Positions 45,596 to 57,782 of a stretch of DNA of 64,000 nucleotides are shown here, piece after piece; positions within the stretch are counted from its first letter, which is position 1, and each line of letters starts with the position of its first letter. The position numbers and the translations under genes were made by a program. The notes under the pieces are model-generated. The model did not search any database, was not told the DNA's origin, and saw only the letters and a list, made by a program, of their open reading frames with translations. The stretch comes from Delphinus delphis (lineage: Eukaryota; Chordata; Mammalia; Artiodactyla; Delphinidae): assembly GCF_949987515.2 (NCBI RefSeq), contig NC_082699.1, positions 75,612,281-75,676,280 of the forward strand, read 5' to 3'.

Positions 45596-46220
45596 CAAAT
45601 GAGAGGAAAAATGCAATATTAAGCTAAGCTAGCTTCAACTTGCCTTCTGCTTTCATTAGCTTATAAACAGAAATGGGAGATGGAAGTATAGTAGTTAATA
45701 TACATGAGTTAAATTCTGAGAAATGTAGGGTATTAGTGTAGTTCAGTTACAGGGATGTCGCTGCTCACTTTACTGAGCATAAAGAAATATCTATTATTTC
45801 TAAATTTAGGTTACCCTCTGAGAACTGGGTAGGATACAGTTAAAATCAGAACAGATCAATTTTGATGGAAGAAGAATGAGACAGTCACAAAAATATGAAG
45901 AAAAACAGTTGCCTCTGAGAAAGGAAGCCAGTGTCTTGCTAAACGACCTTGAGAAAGTCTTTCAATTTTTTTTTCCTTCTGTAAACGGATTGTATTAAGT
46001 CTTATTTATAAAGTCCTTTGTAGAATTCACTTTCTATGCTCTACCACTGAGTGCACCAGGGGGAAATTCAGGGAGAAACCATGTGGCCACAGGACATCTG
46101 AATGTGGAAAGATATCCAAAGTGAAACATAGGGATAGGCAGTATCTACATCTGTATCTCTACGTACTTGTATCTGTATTTATTTCTGTATCTATAGCTTT
46201 AGTTATTTATTGGAGATAAC
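45596..46220. other. Unassigned; possible MIR remnant
   Basis: A faint sense MIR resemblance at about 45930-46060 is the only hint; no gene seen. Confidence 0.3.
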
Positions 46221-46224
46221 GGCA

Positions 46225-46425
46225 CATCAAATAAGAATTCTCGACTTGGTTGTTTGTTATCTATGTATCCTTCAGCAAGTCATTTCCTTTCTCTTGGTCT
46301 TAGTTACTTCATTTCTAAAGTTTGGATATTAATAATAATGCCCATCTTAGTCGCTCTGTTAAGTGAACTGTTTGCAAAAGTCTCTATAAACTCTAAACCC
46401 ACCTGCAAATGCTATCTTTTGCTGT
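46225..46425 (+). mobile_element. MIR SINE
   Basis: CTTCAGCAAGTCATTTCC, TTGGTCTTAGTTACTTCATT, AAAGTTTGGATATTAATAAT and CTCTGTTAAGTGAACTG match the MIR core and 3' half. Confidence 0.6.
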
Positions 46426-46559
46426 TGCACGATTTTACAGAGATGAGAGAAGCATGTTTTTGTTTAGATAAAACTCAGAGGGTGATTACATTGTCTCGGT
46501 TTCAGTTTTATTAGTATTGGTGTTATTGTTGTTGATGTTATAGTTGCGGTTTTTATTTA

Positions 46560-46765
46560 TTTAACTAACAGTACTGAGTGCTTATCATGTACCAAGCACT
46601 GAGCGAAACACTTCATAAACTCTTCTAAGGCCCATCAATCTCTTTAAGTAAATGCTAATGGAATTTCAGTTTTACAGATGAGGAAACGGAAGTCCAGAGT
46701 AACCAAGTAACTGTCCCAATGCAATGAGCATCTGGTAACTAGTGGCACCAGAGGATAAACCATGC
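46560..46765 (-). mobile_element. MIR SINE
   Basis: ACTGAGTGCTTATCATGTAC, CAAGCACTGAGCGAAACAC, TTTTACAGATGAGGAAACGG, AAGTCCAGAGTAACCAAG and CCCAATGCAATGAGCATC match antisense MIR, one of the clearest in the window. Confidence 0.8.
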
Positions 46766-47825
46766 CCTTGGACAGCACATTTCACCGTCTCACCAGCAGA
46801 GGGTTAAGAAGGGTCAACTTGGAAAAAGTCAATTTTCATTCCTTACAGCTGCCTCTTTCTCTCAGAATAGGTGTACTAGATCTATGATAGCTGTCTTGGC
46901 CTGCCATGACTAGGGACATAATGAACACAGGATATCTAAAATTCTTAATTCCCACAAACTTCATACATCCCATAAACTGACCCTTTCTTACTGACTTACC
47001 ATTTCATCACCACCCATAACTCTGTAGACACAGCTGCAAACACATTTGCCCAGCGTATTACCGGTACCCATACTCTGTCCCTCTGTACTATTTCTGGGCG
47101 TGGAAAGAAGGAGCTTGGACAAGAACATGTACGTTATTGGTAATGATAATGATACGATGCTACTGTAACGATCTGAGCTCTGCAGATCATGTCTGGGGTA
47201 TTCCAGCTGCTATTTTCACTTTTTCCTTCTTTGGCCTTATTCAAATCAGCTTAGATGTCTGTTTCTTTGTCTTAAAACACTTTCTTGCCTCTCCTGCTCA
47301 GCACTTCTCTTCCTTTTCTTCTAAACCAAATGCACTAACCACATTAAGAAGTCCTTGGTACCCGAACTCCCATTTTATTGGTATCAACATTCGGGGTTTA
47401 ACACACTTGAAAAGTATCCGTGTTACCACCTCAACATATTAAACTTAACGTAGCTTGAAAACCAAGTTTTCTGGTTTAACCACATGATTGTTGTTCACTT
47501 TTTTAAATGCATCACATAATGGAAGCAAAAGCCAGTATGAAACCAACTTGACAAGATATGTTGTAAAATTTTGATCCACATAAAATGACAACTAGAATAT
47601 GTGAATCCGGACAAATTTGTCTAGGCTCGTAAACGTTTGCTATGGAGAGATGCTCACTTCTTAGTGAGATAGTCGAGCCTGTTAGTGGACAGCTACAGAT
47701 ATTAGAAAGTTCAATAGTACATTGACCTAACAACTATTCCCCAATAATGTGTTTCATGTTTCCTGGCCAGTACTCTGGAGTCTCAAAAGTAGCAAGAAAA
47801 TATTAATTATAAAAATCATCTCACA
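46766..47825. other. Unassigned sequence
   Basis: No gene or repeat recognised; the longest frame is 101 codons (47137-47442) with no domain. Confidence 0.4.
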
Positions 47826-47829
47826 TGCA

Positions 47830-47985
47830 TGCAGCACATTTCACTTTATAAATCGCAAAATACTTATTTTGATCCTCACCTGAAACTGAAAAACGTGTAT
47901 TATTAGCATCTCCAATGTACAGAGATCCAGAGAGATTGTGTGGCTTTCCCAAGGTCACATTTCAGAATAAAGACAAGACTATTAC
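47830..47985 (-). mobile_element. MIR SINE
   Basis: TCACTTTATAAATCGCAAAA, TTTTGATCCTCACCTG, TCCAATGTACAGAGATCCAG and TTTCCCAAGGTCACATTTC match antisense MIR. Confidence 0.65.
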
Positions 47986-50249
47986 ATGAATATTTTTTTC
48001 TAACTTCTAGTTAAATATTTTTGCTACTTTTCTATGGCAGTCCTGCCAATATTTGAAAATGATTAACATTCCAGCTGTCTTCTCTGTTCCAAACTAAAAT
48101 CCCTGGGCTGGCGTTTGAAGGCAATCTGATTAATGTAAGCCGTGTCCCAAGCAAAAGACTGTTTTCTCTTCTCCTTCCTCTTTCCTTCACGTTCTACGTT
48201 AGGTCTGGAGCTGCCTGCGAAGTATAAATCTGAGGAGAGTGATGACTGTAGTGAGAGTGGAAGCTGTCATATTGAGGAATGATGTACACCTGCAGGTTTG
48301 CCTTCAAGCATCTGAACAGTGTTAGACAAGTCTATACATTTTGTGGAGCTCTAGATAGCTAAATTAGGATAACAATTTAGTATGTTGGAGGGAAACTAAT
48401 TTCAGTCCATTCTACCTTGTCTATATCAAGTCTAATATTTCACTGTATCCTGAATCCTTTCAAAGAGTGAACAAATGAATAAGTGAGGAAGATCTTTCAT
48501 GTCACAACTTTCCAAATTGAAAAATAGGCTGTTTTACAAGCATGGTCTTAACACTGACCTCTCAAACCCTTACCTTAAGCAGTTTTTCACCACCCACGTA
48601 TTCATCCATTCCTCTGCACCTCTGATGCCGATTTTCTGTTTTAAATTCCCATTATGTCCCCAATAGGTCTTTGAAGTAAATCATTTAGGAATGCTTTCAA
48701 CTACACATCAGCAGAATGCTAGACTAAAAGTGCATGTTGTGAAATTTTGGAGTTCAATCAAAAAGTCAATGCCACAAAATTTAAAGCGGGAAATGCCAAT
48801 GCCATAACATAGGAATATGATATCACTAAAAGTAGCTGAGTTACTAGACTCCAACAAGATACAGATATAGAGGGTATTCTCACAGTGAGTGGGAGACTGG
48901 TCCATGTCAGCATTTCTTGAAATGTGATCTGATGACCATCTGTATCACTTTGGCACATTGTATGCAATCCATAAAATTATCTATCATGATTATGTTGTAA
49001 AAACAACCACTCTGAATAGGCAGCTGGAGACCAAAAGCAGAAGCAGGGAGACTGGTCACAAATATTTTCCAATGGTACAGTTGAGAGATGAGGGTTCACA
49101 GGAAGTACAGACATCAATACACCGTCAGATGGACATCTATGCCCTAGCAATTTGGGATCTAAAAGAAAGTCACCCCACATAATTCAGCGTCACTCTTACC
49201 TTCAAAGATAAACTTAATCTTACCTATTTTTTCTGGGTGTTGGGAAGATGAACCATCTGTTTGTGAAGTTCTTTAAGTATAGAGTATACTTATTTATTGT
49301 TTTCATATGTACCTCTCCACCTCCAGCAGTGACATCAGCCCATTAGGAGTCAGTACATAACCTCCAAAACTCTTATCAACAACCTAATACCATAGTCATT
49401 TGCAGTACATTTTAGAAACATGTCAGCCGTTTAGGTAAATCTTCTCTAGATTCACTTTAATTTAATCATACTGATGAATGTGAGGCTAATCTCTTGGAAT
49501 TGATTTCTATTGATTTGTGTCCTATTGAATTCAATTAAGCCCCAGCGATTTTCATTGAACAAATTAAATTGCACAGGCTAATTGGGTTGAAGGCATTTTC
49601 ACTGAGGTGGAGAGCATTCATGGGGATGAGCCCACTGTGATATGGCTTTAACATAGGCTCCTGGGTGACAGTTATGGTAAAATTATTAAGATGCAACAAA
49701 CGTTTCAACTATTAAGAACACATATTATGGAAGGATGAACTGCATAGGTCTTGTCATTACATTGAACTCTTTGGCTCTGTAATCTGTAAATAGCTCAAGA
49801 CTGGCTCTAAGCACTTCTCTTCTAAAAAAGTTTGACCTTAACTGTAAGAAATGAAGAATGTTTGCAGAGAAAAGAGGAGGTAGAAAAGGGAGCTAACATT
49901 TATTTAGCCCTGGCTGATTCTTTTGTACCTTTGTTTTTGAACATTACTACTCAGAATTAACCTATAAAGGTGTGTGTGCGTTGAATACATTTTAGTTGAT
50001 ATTTAAGATTCTATCAGCAATGCCTGTCCCTTATTCCAGTCACCACTGCAGGGACCTGTACAGCAAGGTGCATCCTGCCAGTGTCCCACCTCAGAGCCTT
50101 GCCAGTCTTACTTATTTCCTGGGCTTCTCTGTTGACTCTGCATCAATGAACATCACAGGAATCCACTGGCAGCTTCTCCACATGCAAACTGGAAATGCAG
50201 GATAGTTAACATCCTAAGGGGTGAAACTTGGAGGGAGGATGAATGGGAG
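47986..50249. other. Unassigned; one weak MIR-like patch
   Basis: About 49890-49975 resembles an antisense MIR end (GCTAACATTTATTTAGCCC). Otherwise no gene or repeat was recognised. Confidence 0.4.
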
Positions 50250-50604
50250 TGGCTATGAACTGAATGTTGTGTTTCCTCCCAAAGTTCATTTGTTGAAATC
50301 CTAACATCCAGCGTGTTCGTATTTGGGGATGAGAACTTTAGAGGTAATTAGGTTTAGATAAGGTCATGAGGGTGGGACCCTCATGGTGAGATTAGTGCCC
50401 TTATAAAAAGAGACAAAAGATTATCTCTCTCTCTCTCTACTGTGTGAGGACACTGCAAGAAGAAAGCCATCTGCAAGCCAGGAACCAAATCATTGAGCAC
50501 CTTGATCTTGGACTTCCCAGACTCCAGAACTGTGAGAAATAAATGCCTATTTAAGCAAAATAATTGATTGTATTCTGTTATAGCAGCCTGAACAGACAAA
50601 TACA
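50250..50604 (+). mobile_element. MaLR-type LTR
   Basis: A 355-bp block starts TGGCTATGAACTGAATGTTG and ends ACAGACAAATACA, giving TG...CA ends. Inside are TCATTTGTTGAAATCCTAAC, AAGGTCATGAGGGTGGGACC, TTAGTGCCCTTATAAAAAG (TATA-like), TTGATCTTGGACTTCCCAG, CCAGAACTGTGAGAAATAAA with the poly(A) signal AATAAA at 50538-50543, and TCTGTTATAGCAGCCTGAAC. This is the word order of the mammalian MaLR LTR families (MLT1/MST type). No internal region or second LTR is nearby, so it is solo. A CT run lies at 50424-50439. Confidence 0.88.
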
Positions 50605-52010
50605 ATACTGATTGAATAAATGCTTTCCCATCTCTTTTCTTGAATAGAGATTCTGAGATGCTTTTCTCCAGATTCTTAAAGTAGTTACACGGGCTCAAGG
50701 AACCAGCCACTCAACTCTGTAATGCATCTTTACTTCAGCTTTTCCTCTGTCAGAGATTTGCTCCAGGCCTTAACCCTGTTCTCAAAATAAAGTATACTTG
50801 AGCCTTTGTTTTAAGTTCTGCTTTCTGGGAAATGAAGTTCAAGTCAAGACAGTTGTCTTAGACTTACAGATAAAGAAGTTGAAGCTTACGCAGGTATCGT
50901 TTGACAAATATTTCTCAGCACAAAATCCATAGAACCTGAATTCAACCTAATGGGAGGAGAGAGAATCAGCATGACTCATTACTCATCCACACAGACACAG
51001 GTGATCCCTGGCCTGATCCTTGGAGCTCAGGCATCACCCATGGCTTTGCTTTCACCAGCTCTCCAAACCAGATTGACTGACATCCATCTACCTGACCAAG
51101 TCTCTAATCCAATCAGGAGAGGTTCAGGGGATATTTTCAGAAGCTTCAATCTTGGAATTAATCTCTGGTGCTCAATGGGCAAATGATTTGTGCATAAGGA
51201 ATGAGATACAGTGACTTTGTGCCCCTTGACTGCTACATTCCCTGTTCTCCATTTTGATAGTCTTGGTTTCTTCCTAGATTTCCCACTACTCAATAAATGA
51301 AGTATCTCTGCAGTCCCCTGACTTTGGTTGCTGAGGTGTCAGCATGTTTTGTGCTCCAGCAGGTCCCCTTTGTCCTTGGAACACTTTTCTAACTTGCATT
51401 AGTGCCTGGCACAATATAGGCATCTAATAACTGAGAGATGGAAGGGAAGGGTTTGGGCAGGGAGGTCCAAAGCTGGGTAACAGAGAAAAGGTAATTAGTT
51501 CAGAGAATATCCAGCCTTACATATTTCCCATTCCTGTATGAGAGTTGGCTTTAGAACTAGTGGATCCTTCCCTGGGACCTGCCCCGAAAATTTTGTAATT
51601 GACAGCCACTAAAAAAGATAGAACGCTATCCACTCTGAAGCCCATGACATACTTGTCTGCCGTTACCTATGACATGGGCTCAGTGGCTTCAGAGTGTCTT
51701 TTTCTGATGCTTGCAGCCTGAGTGCATTCACTGAACATTTTGATAGCACTTAGTTGATGCTTTTAGAATAAGGAACCCCTGGGTAAAATTATTAGAAAGA
51801 TAATAAAGCTTAAACTTCAGGGCAAGACTTTGGAAGAGCCCTTTGGAAGAGCCTTCACATAGCTCATGTTTTGTGCAATTTTACAAAGCTGATGTATTAA
51901 TTAATTAAGACTTGTTCTTTGTCATACATTCGCCTAGTACTTCTGTACGTATGACCTCATCAGATCCACCAAGAGCAATGGGAGATTCTAACCCCCAAAC
52001 CAGGTCATTT
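50605..52010. other. Unassigned; contains a hairpin and an L2 scrap
   Basis: About 51355-51440 resembles an L2 3' end (TAGTGCCTGGCACAATATAG). The hairpin at 51631-51696 is listed separately. No gene seen. Confidence 0.4.
51631..51696. repeat. Imperfect hairpin with bulge
   Basis: CACTCTGAAGCC (51631-51642) pairs exactly with GGCTTCAGAGTG (51685-51696). Next, CCCATGACAT on the left nearly matches the complement of ATGACATGGG on the right, displaced by an unpaired CTCAGT. The result is a bulged stem of about 20 bp with a loop of roughly 20 bases. No family is recognised. Confidence 0.65.
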
Positions 52011-52014
52011 GGGG

Positions 52015-52205
52015 TCCTCATAGAATTTTGTTTTCCTTTCTCTTAACATTTGTTAGACTATTAACTGGTGGTGCCCCTCTTCCATAGCAGATCGTAAGCT
52101 CCTGGAGGATGCATCTCATGTGTTATTAACCTTTGTCATCCAGCTTCTGGCGTGGAGCTGGTCACCTAGCAGACAATCCTAAATGTTTCTTTATCTGAAC
52201 TTAAT
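52015..52205 (+). mobile_element. L2-like 3' region
   Basis: ATCGTAAGCTCCTGGAGGAT, GCATCTCATGTGTTATTAAC and CTAGCAGACAATCCTAAATG match the L2 3' layout. Confidence 0.45.
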
Positions 52206-52529
52206 AACTTTGCAAGACTTTCTAGAGAACATTACAGAAGGTAGCACTGTTTCCTTAAAAGCGGTGATGGTAATTTTCATTCTTTTTTCTTCTCAGTCTT
52301 GCCCTTCCATCCCTGAAAACAGAAGGGCATGGAAATCACAGGACAGACAAAGCAAAATATTTTGAAAAGCTTTTAAGAAATTGTGATCCAAACAGTTTGC
52401 CTAATGAGGACCTGGGACATCTGTGAAATCCTGGGTAATGAACTCATTCTGCCTGGTAACGAAGGAGGCAGCTCATGTGCCAGCAGGTCAGAAATGCATC
52501 CGTATGTTCACATTTTTCAGCAGCATCTG

Positions 52530-52735
52530 GGCATTTCTACTTTGAATCCTAGAATATCAGAATCAGAAAGGAGCTCAGAGAGCATCTGTTCTGGAACCAC
52601 ATATCATGTTCTGGAAAGTTGAATCCAGCAAGGACTTGAGGATGTGCCCACGACTGTAGAGTTTATCTGAGTTGGGACCAGAAACCACCATCCTATGGTT
52701 AACAGTCTCTGTCTGCCTGGTTTTACATTCCCAAC
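52530..52735 (-). mobile_element. Ancient MIR-related repeat
   Basis: TGAATCCTAGAATATCAGAA, AGGAGCTCAGAGAGCATCTG and ACCAGAAACCACCATCC have the order of a MIR-related or similar ancient repeat; its exact family is unclear. Confidence 0.35.
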
Positions 52736-53815
52736 CTTATCATTATCCTTTTCTCCTCCTCTTGCTAAAAGGAAAAAACATGAAATAACTAAAAGAAGCA
52801 AAATAGTTCCAATGTTCCCACCTGGGTGAAGGACTTATGTAAATTCTATATATTTTACTTCAAATTGTGGGGCTGTGGCTATTTCAAAACTTACAATTCA
52901 AGTCAGACAATAGTAAGACCACAAAGCTACCAGAAATATGATTGGAACTTTGAAGTTTTCAACTAAGGGACAGGACTAGGACTGAATCCCCAGACACTAC
53001 TTGCTCTGCATCCTGTAACACTATTAGTTTTGGTTTGGGTTTTGCTGAGCCCATTACAGAAAGGTCAAGTTACCCTCCCAACTCCTGAAAATCCCTAGGG
53101 AGGTAGCCAAGAGCAAACATTGATCACCTGGCCCCAAGAAGTCATGCTTATGGGTAGAAAAAATATTTTGATGGGCTTCGAAATCTTTATCCTAGATAAA
53201 CTCTGCTCCACAACTAGATCTCCCCGTGTCTGCTCTCCTGTGCACAGCTTTTCATTCCCTCTACTGATCTTCCCTGCACACTTGCCTGGGTTACCTGTGT
53301 CTCTGCACCGTGCACTCTCCTCTTATCATTTCATCTTTCTGATCTTTTGTTTGCCCTGGAAATTTTAGGCTCACCTACCTGTGACTGACCCCTGCTGAGG
53401 ACCCTTTTGTCACACATGTTTTAGACACAACAAGTGGTTTGCAGTTCTTCAACGTGTCAACCTTCCTCTCACATCTAGGACTTCGTACATATTCTCTGGA
53501 TTATAGCATCTTCTCCTAAAACTCACCCTGCCACTACAGTCCCAGCTGTGAGGCGACTTCCTTCTTGAAATGTTCCCAGAATTTCCAAGCCAAAATAAAC
53601 TCTGTGCTTCCATATTACCTTTTCTTATCCTTCTTTTGTGATTAATACATTGGATTATATAGCCCATTTGTTTGTGTATATATTCAAAATTATCTCTAAG
53701 TTACTTGAAATAAGACCCTGGATTTTGCTTTGTTGTGCTTTGTTTTGTTTTCAGTGTATCTCCAGCATCTTGTAAAGTATCCAAGATGTTAATAAATTCA
53801 AACTTACAGAGTTTG
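52736..53815. other. Mostly unassigned; L2-like scraps
   Basis: About 53640-53775 may be an L2 3' end (TTCAGTGTATCTCCAGCATC). No gene seen. Confidence 0.35.
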
Positions 53816-53819
53816 AATT

Positions 53820-54425
53820 CATTCCAGGTCCTACATTTATTGAGTATGTATTAAATATACATTGTGTACCCCTATTTCGTGCCAGGCAGGGCTTTGTCTC
53901 TGGGGATACAAAAAAGAGAAAGCATGAAAAAAGACAGGGACCATTTCTCATGAAGCATACATCACAGAAAGAGAGATGCATGAAACAGACAATACAGAAG
54001 TAAGTGAGGGGCAGGTAACTCAACAAGATAAATTTAGAAAAGTATGCTATGTTAACCCCATAAAACAGAATTGCATAACAGAATGATGGGGTGAGACAGG
54101 AAAAGTCACTTTAGACAGGACGTTGATGGGACCTGTATGATGGCCTAGCATGTACAACACGGGACAAGGGTCATTCAGGCAAGGGGATGGGCAGGGCAAG
54201 GGTCCTTAGAAACCTCATTAGTTGGTTTTTTGAAAGAACAGAAATAAAGCCAGAGTGATGGAAGCACAGGCAGCAGGGATGTTTGGAAGGAACCAAGGGC
54301 AGTGAGATGGATCAGGAATGAAGCAATGGATTACTTGGCCATGAGTAGGAATTTGGCCTTAGTGTAAGTGAATCTGGAAGCCAGTTGAAGGGTTTTTAAT
54401 CAGGCGTACAGCATAACCCAAATCG
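53820..54425 (+). mobile_element. Ancient repeat, possibly L2-related
   Basis: TACATTTATTGAGTATGTAT, GTGCCAGGCAGGGC, CTCTGGGGATACAAAAAAGA, GACAGGGACCATTTCTCATG, GTCATTCAGGCAAGGGGATG and TCTGGAAGCCAGTTGAAGGG follow a long, common ancient mammalian repeat in order. The family name is uncertain; the same unit may occur at 18950 and 36855. Confidence 0.5.
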
Positions 54426-54814
54426 TGTTCTGAATTAGCCCCCTTGTTACTAGACAAGTTAGAGCTAAGGCGGAAGCTGAGCATCTTGTGATGCTGCAGT
54501 TGACCAGGTGATGTGGCCAGTGGGGTACCAGTGTCCGTGGAGAGAAATAGACAATCAAGATTTGCTGCAGATTTGTATTTTCAGTAAAACAAAGAGAAAA
54601 ATGAAGAAAGATATTCTTCCAGATGCTCAGGCCAGAAATCTAAGATCATCCTTGATACTTCTCTTTCTCCCATACCGCATGTCTTATCCAAAACACCAGC
54701 CCACACCAACTTCTGCCCACTCTAACTTCGAATTGCACCCAGAGGCTAGCCAACGTCATTCCTGTCTTTATAGCATACTCTGCTCCAACTCACCATTGTG
54801 ACAGCACAGTATAC

Positions 54815-54900
54815 AATCACAAAAGTATAATTATAATTACAAAAGCACAGTTACAATTACAAATTTGTAATTACAATTACAAATTTACAATTTTACCTTG
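54815..54900. repeat. Local AATTAC repeats with perfect palindrome
   Basis: TACAATTACAAA-type units recur, and AATTACAAATTTGTAATT at 54855-54872 is an 18-bp perfect palindrome. Confidence 0.75.
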
Positions 54901-55440
54901 TGACAACATAGTCTATAATTATTTATGTTCTCTCCTTCCCAAACTAGAATCTAACTCTATGAAGACAGGAACTTCCCTTTGTCTTTTGTTTGCTTGTCTT
55001 TGTTACTACTGTATTCTGCACAGAATGTCCTTGAAAATAGGTATTGAAGTAGATGGAGGTTGTAAGCAATTTTAATAAATGAAAGATAAAGTGTGTCGAT
55101 GTTCCACGTAAACTCTTAAACCCCCTGCACATGAAAGTAACCATGACCAGAAATGAACCCAGCCTGTATTTGACAATCTCCAGACAGGACAGTGGATCAT
55201 CTTCAGCTCCTGTGTTCTGTCCTTTGTTTTTCCCAGGGTTTTCTGTTTGTTTTGTTTTAATTCTAGATTTTTAAGCTTTATGCCCTTCCCCTGCAAACAT
55301 GTGGCTCTCAGAAATGGGTATGATAATCATTTATTCACCCCTAGGTGTACATTTATGTCAATGGGGCACCTGCCTGTCACAGGGAGAAATGCATTATACA
55401 CCTCCTGTTCTGTGTGAAATAAAATACTCTGTCTTCTGAT
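54901..55440. other. Unassigned sequence
   Basis: No gene or clear repeat; an L2-like end around 54945-55080 is possible. Confidence 0.3.
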
Positions 55441-55445
55441 ACAGG

Positions 55446-55486
55446 ATTTTCTTTTCTTTTCTTTTCTTTTTAAGCAGCAGCAGCAC
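55446..55486. repeat. TTTTC and CAG short tandem repeats
   Basis: Five TTTTC units are followed by a short CAG run (55474-55485). The CAG run has only four units. Confidence 0.85.
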
Positions 55487-56910
55487 TGGCAGATTGGAGG
55501 AGTTTATTTAGGACAAGCAGTGCCTGCTTTCCTAAAACCTCATGTAGAAAACAGTGTGGTGAATGGGAAGAACCTAGGCCCAGGGAGCAAGGGACTGTCC
55601 TTCTACCCTGGCTGCACGTTACTGAGGAGGGAAGATGACCAGGGACTGCCCAGGCTCCTCTCCCTCGCCTGCAGCCTGTTTGCTGTTACAGGTTGGGTGT
55701 GCGCTGAGGGGAGGGAGGGTGCAAATCTCTTCTTCCAGCCCTTGTTGTCTGCAGCCTGATGTCTCAGGAGATGACCGCCCCTTGTTCATTAAGATGCCTG
55801 GCATGGCATTGTAATGAGTACATTTTTTGAAATGCTAAATTATAAACACAGAGAATAAAAATTTAAAAATTTAAAAATGATAGAAGGTACATAACAAAAT
55901 TGTGTTACGTAGAGTTTAAAAAAATTGTTTTGTCTGAGTCTGGCAACAAATTATCATCTGAGACTGAGATTGTCTTTGCCAAAAATTTATTTAACATAGG
56001 TTTGTTGTGGGAATTGTAGTAATTTCACAAGCCTATAGCATACAGGATAATGTCTCAAATCCGAACCAATAATGGATTAATCACACTATTGCTTCAGACA
56101 AGCGGAAGATGAAGGAAATAAAGCCCAGAGTTTGTTGAGGTGTACCTTTCTATAAGCTGGTCCTCAGAAGAGTCAACTTACCCAGCCAAGAGGGCATCCA
56201 GCTGCCTGCACAAAAGTCCCTTGTTGCTAAAGCACGTTGCTAGGAAACGCAGGAGCTGGTGTTGGGGAGCAAGATGTCTCCTTCCCAGGGCTGATGCACG
56301 GTTTTCACATCATATAGGGATTTGATGTGCAAACATAATTCCTCTGGAATTCCTACAAGTGAACTTTCTGATGGGTGAGATAACATTGTTTAAGCTCAAA
56401 ACGACAGTTGCATTATACCTTGTACAAGACCAGGGGTGTAGGGGTTCCCTGTGGGGAAAGATGATGAGAGAGAAGAGGATAAAGAAGTATAAGTTATAGT
56501 TGATATAAACATAAACCTACAAACATTAACGTTGAAAAGGGAAGGTAATAAAGCAATATGCTTAAAATACAAAGGAACTACAAATGAGTGAATTTGTGAA
56601 CAAGAAGGAAAGAAGGCAGGCAGGGAAGCAGAAGAGAAACAAGAAAAGCAGGAAGAGAAAAGATTACCAAGGACGAGAAAGAAGAAAAAGGGGGAAAAAA
56701 GAAAAACAATACATTGTACTCTTGAAATCCGGCTATTTCATTGAAACCCCTTTGCTATTTGAAAGTTGCTAACATGGCCAGGGAAGAGGGAAGTTGTGGT
56801 GTCACTGAGAACCTCCTATTTCCCCTGTCTTGTTCAAAATGCAAAGCATCGGTAAAAGAAATTCTGGAAAGGTCTAAAGATAGAGCTACCTTTTTTTTTT
56901 AATACACCTT
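55487..56910. other. Unassigned sequence
   Basis: Short frames only. The 62-codon lysine-rich frame at 56584-56772 arises from an A-rich stretch. Confidence 0.4.
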
Positions 56911-56929
56911 TGAGGCATACTTTTTTTAA

Positions 56930-57211
56930 AATAACTTTTTATTTTATATTGGAATAGAGTTGATTAACAATATTGTGTTAGTTTCAGGTGTGCAGCAAAG
57001 TGAGTCAGTTATACATATACATGTATCTATTCTTTTTCAAATTATTTTCCCATTTCGGTTGTTGTACAATATTGAGCAGAGTTCCCTGTGCTATACAGTA
57101 GGTCGTTGTTGGTTATCCATTTTAAATACAGCAGTGTGCACATGTCAATCCCAAACTCCCTAACTATCCCTCCCTCCCACCCTTCCCCCCACCCCCCGTA
57201 ACCATAAGTTC
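56930..57211 (-). mobile_element. LINE-1 3' UTR, truncated
   Basis: A T-rich tail is followed by ATAGAGTTGATTAACAATAT, TGTTAGTTTCAGGTGTGCAG, TTATACATATACATGTATCT, GTGCTATACAGTAGGTCGTT and CCCCCCGTAACCATAAGTT, antisense LINE-1 3' UTR. A possible diverged target duplication is GAGGCATACTT at 56912-56922 against GAGGTAACTT at 57212-57221. Confidence 0.82.
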
Positions 57212-57221
57212 GAGGTAACTT

Positions 57222-57772
57222 TTGGAATCAGCATTTTATTGGCAACACCGTCCTTCCTTCCAAAAAATAAATAGTAAAATGACGGAGGTGCCGACTTCAC
57301 AAAAATGCACAATGTGAGAGTTGTGAGTTAAGTTTTATTTGGGGCAAAACGAGAACTAGAGCCTGGGAGACAACATTTCAGATAGCTCTGAGAATCTGCT
57401 CCAAAGATGATGGGGGAGGGAGTCAGTATATAAGTGATTTTGGTGAAGGGGGAGTACCTGCAACCAAGCACATATTTTTGCAGGAGGTTTCAGCTAGCCC
57501 GAGGAGCAGTCATCACCATGGAGGATTTTAGTGCTTTTCTAAATACGAGGAGATACAAGAATTGGGCTCATAAAACCGGCTCCTGAAAACATCTAACTAT
57601 CTGAAGACCTGTTCTGCCGGTTTCTCCCAGAGCACAGAGTGCCTTGTTTCTGTTCGCCACCCTGGAATCCCTTCAGGGGGTGATGAAAGTCAGCAGCTGC
57701 AGCAGCCCATGGTTTAATCCTTGTAGAGGCAGATGGCAAGAGCCAGTGGCGAGTGCCAATTTGTAGCTGACA
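57222..57772 (-). mobile_element. Retroviral LTR-like block
   Basis: On the minus strand the block starts TGTCAGCTACAAATTGGC at 57772. It has a TATA-like TTATATAC (plus 57427-57433) and, about 90 bp downstream, AATAAA (plus 57334-57339), the U3-TATA-R-poly(A) order of an LTR. I recall closely similar LTR sequence in ruminant genomes. The 3' boundary is uncertain: AGGTAACTT recurs exactly at 57213-57221 and 57773-57781, but the left end then lacks the canonical CA. No protease, pol or env frame adjoins it. Confidence 0.65.
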
Positions 57773-57782
57773 AGGTAACTTG

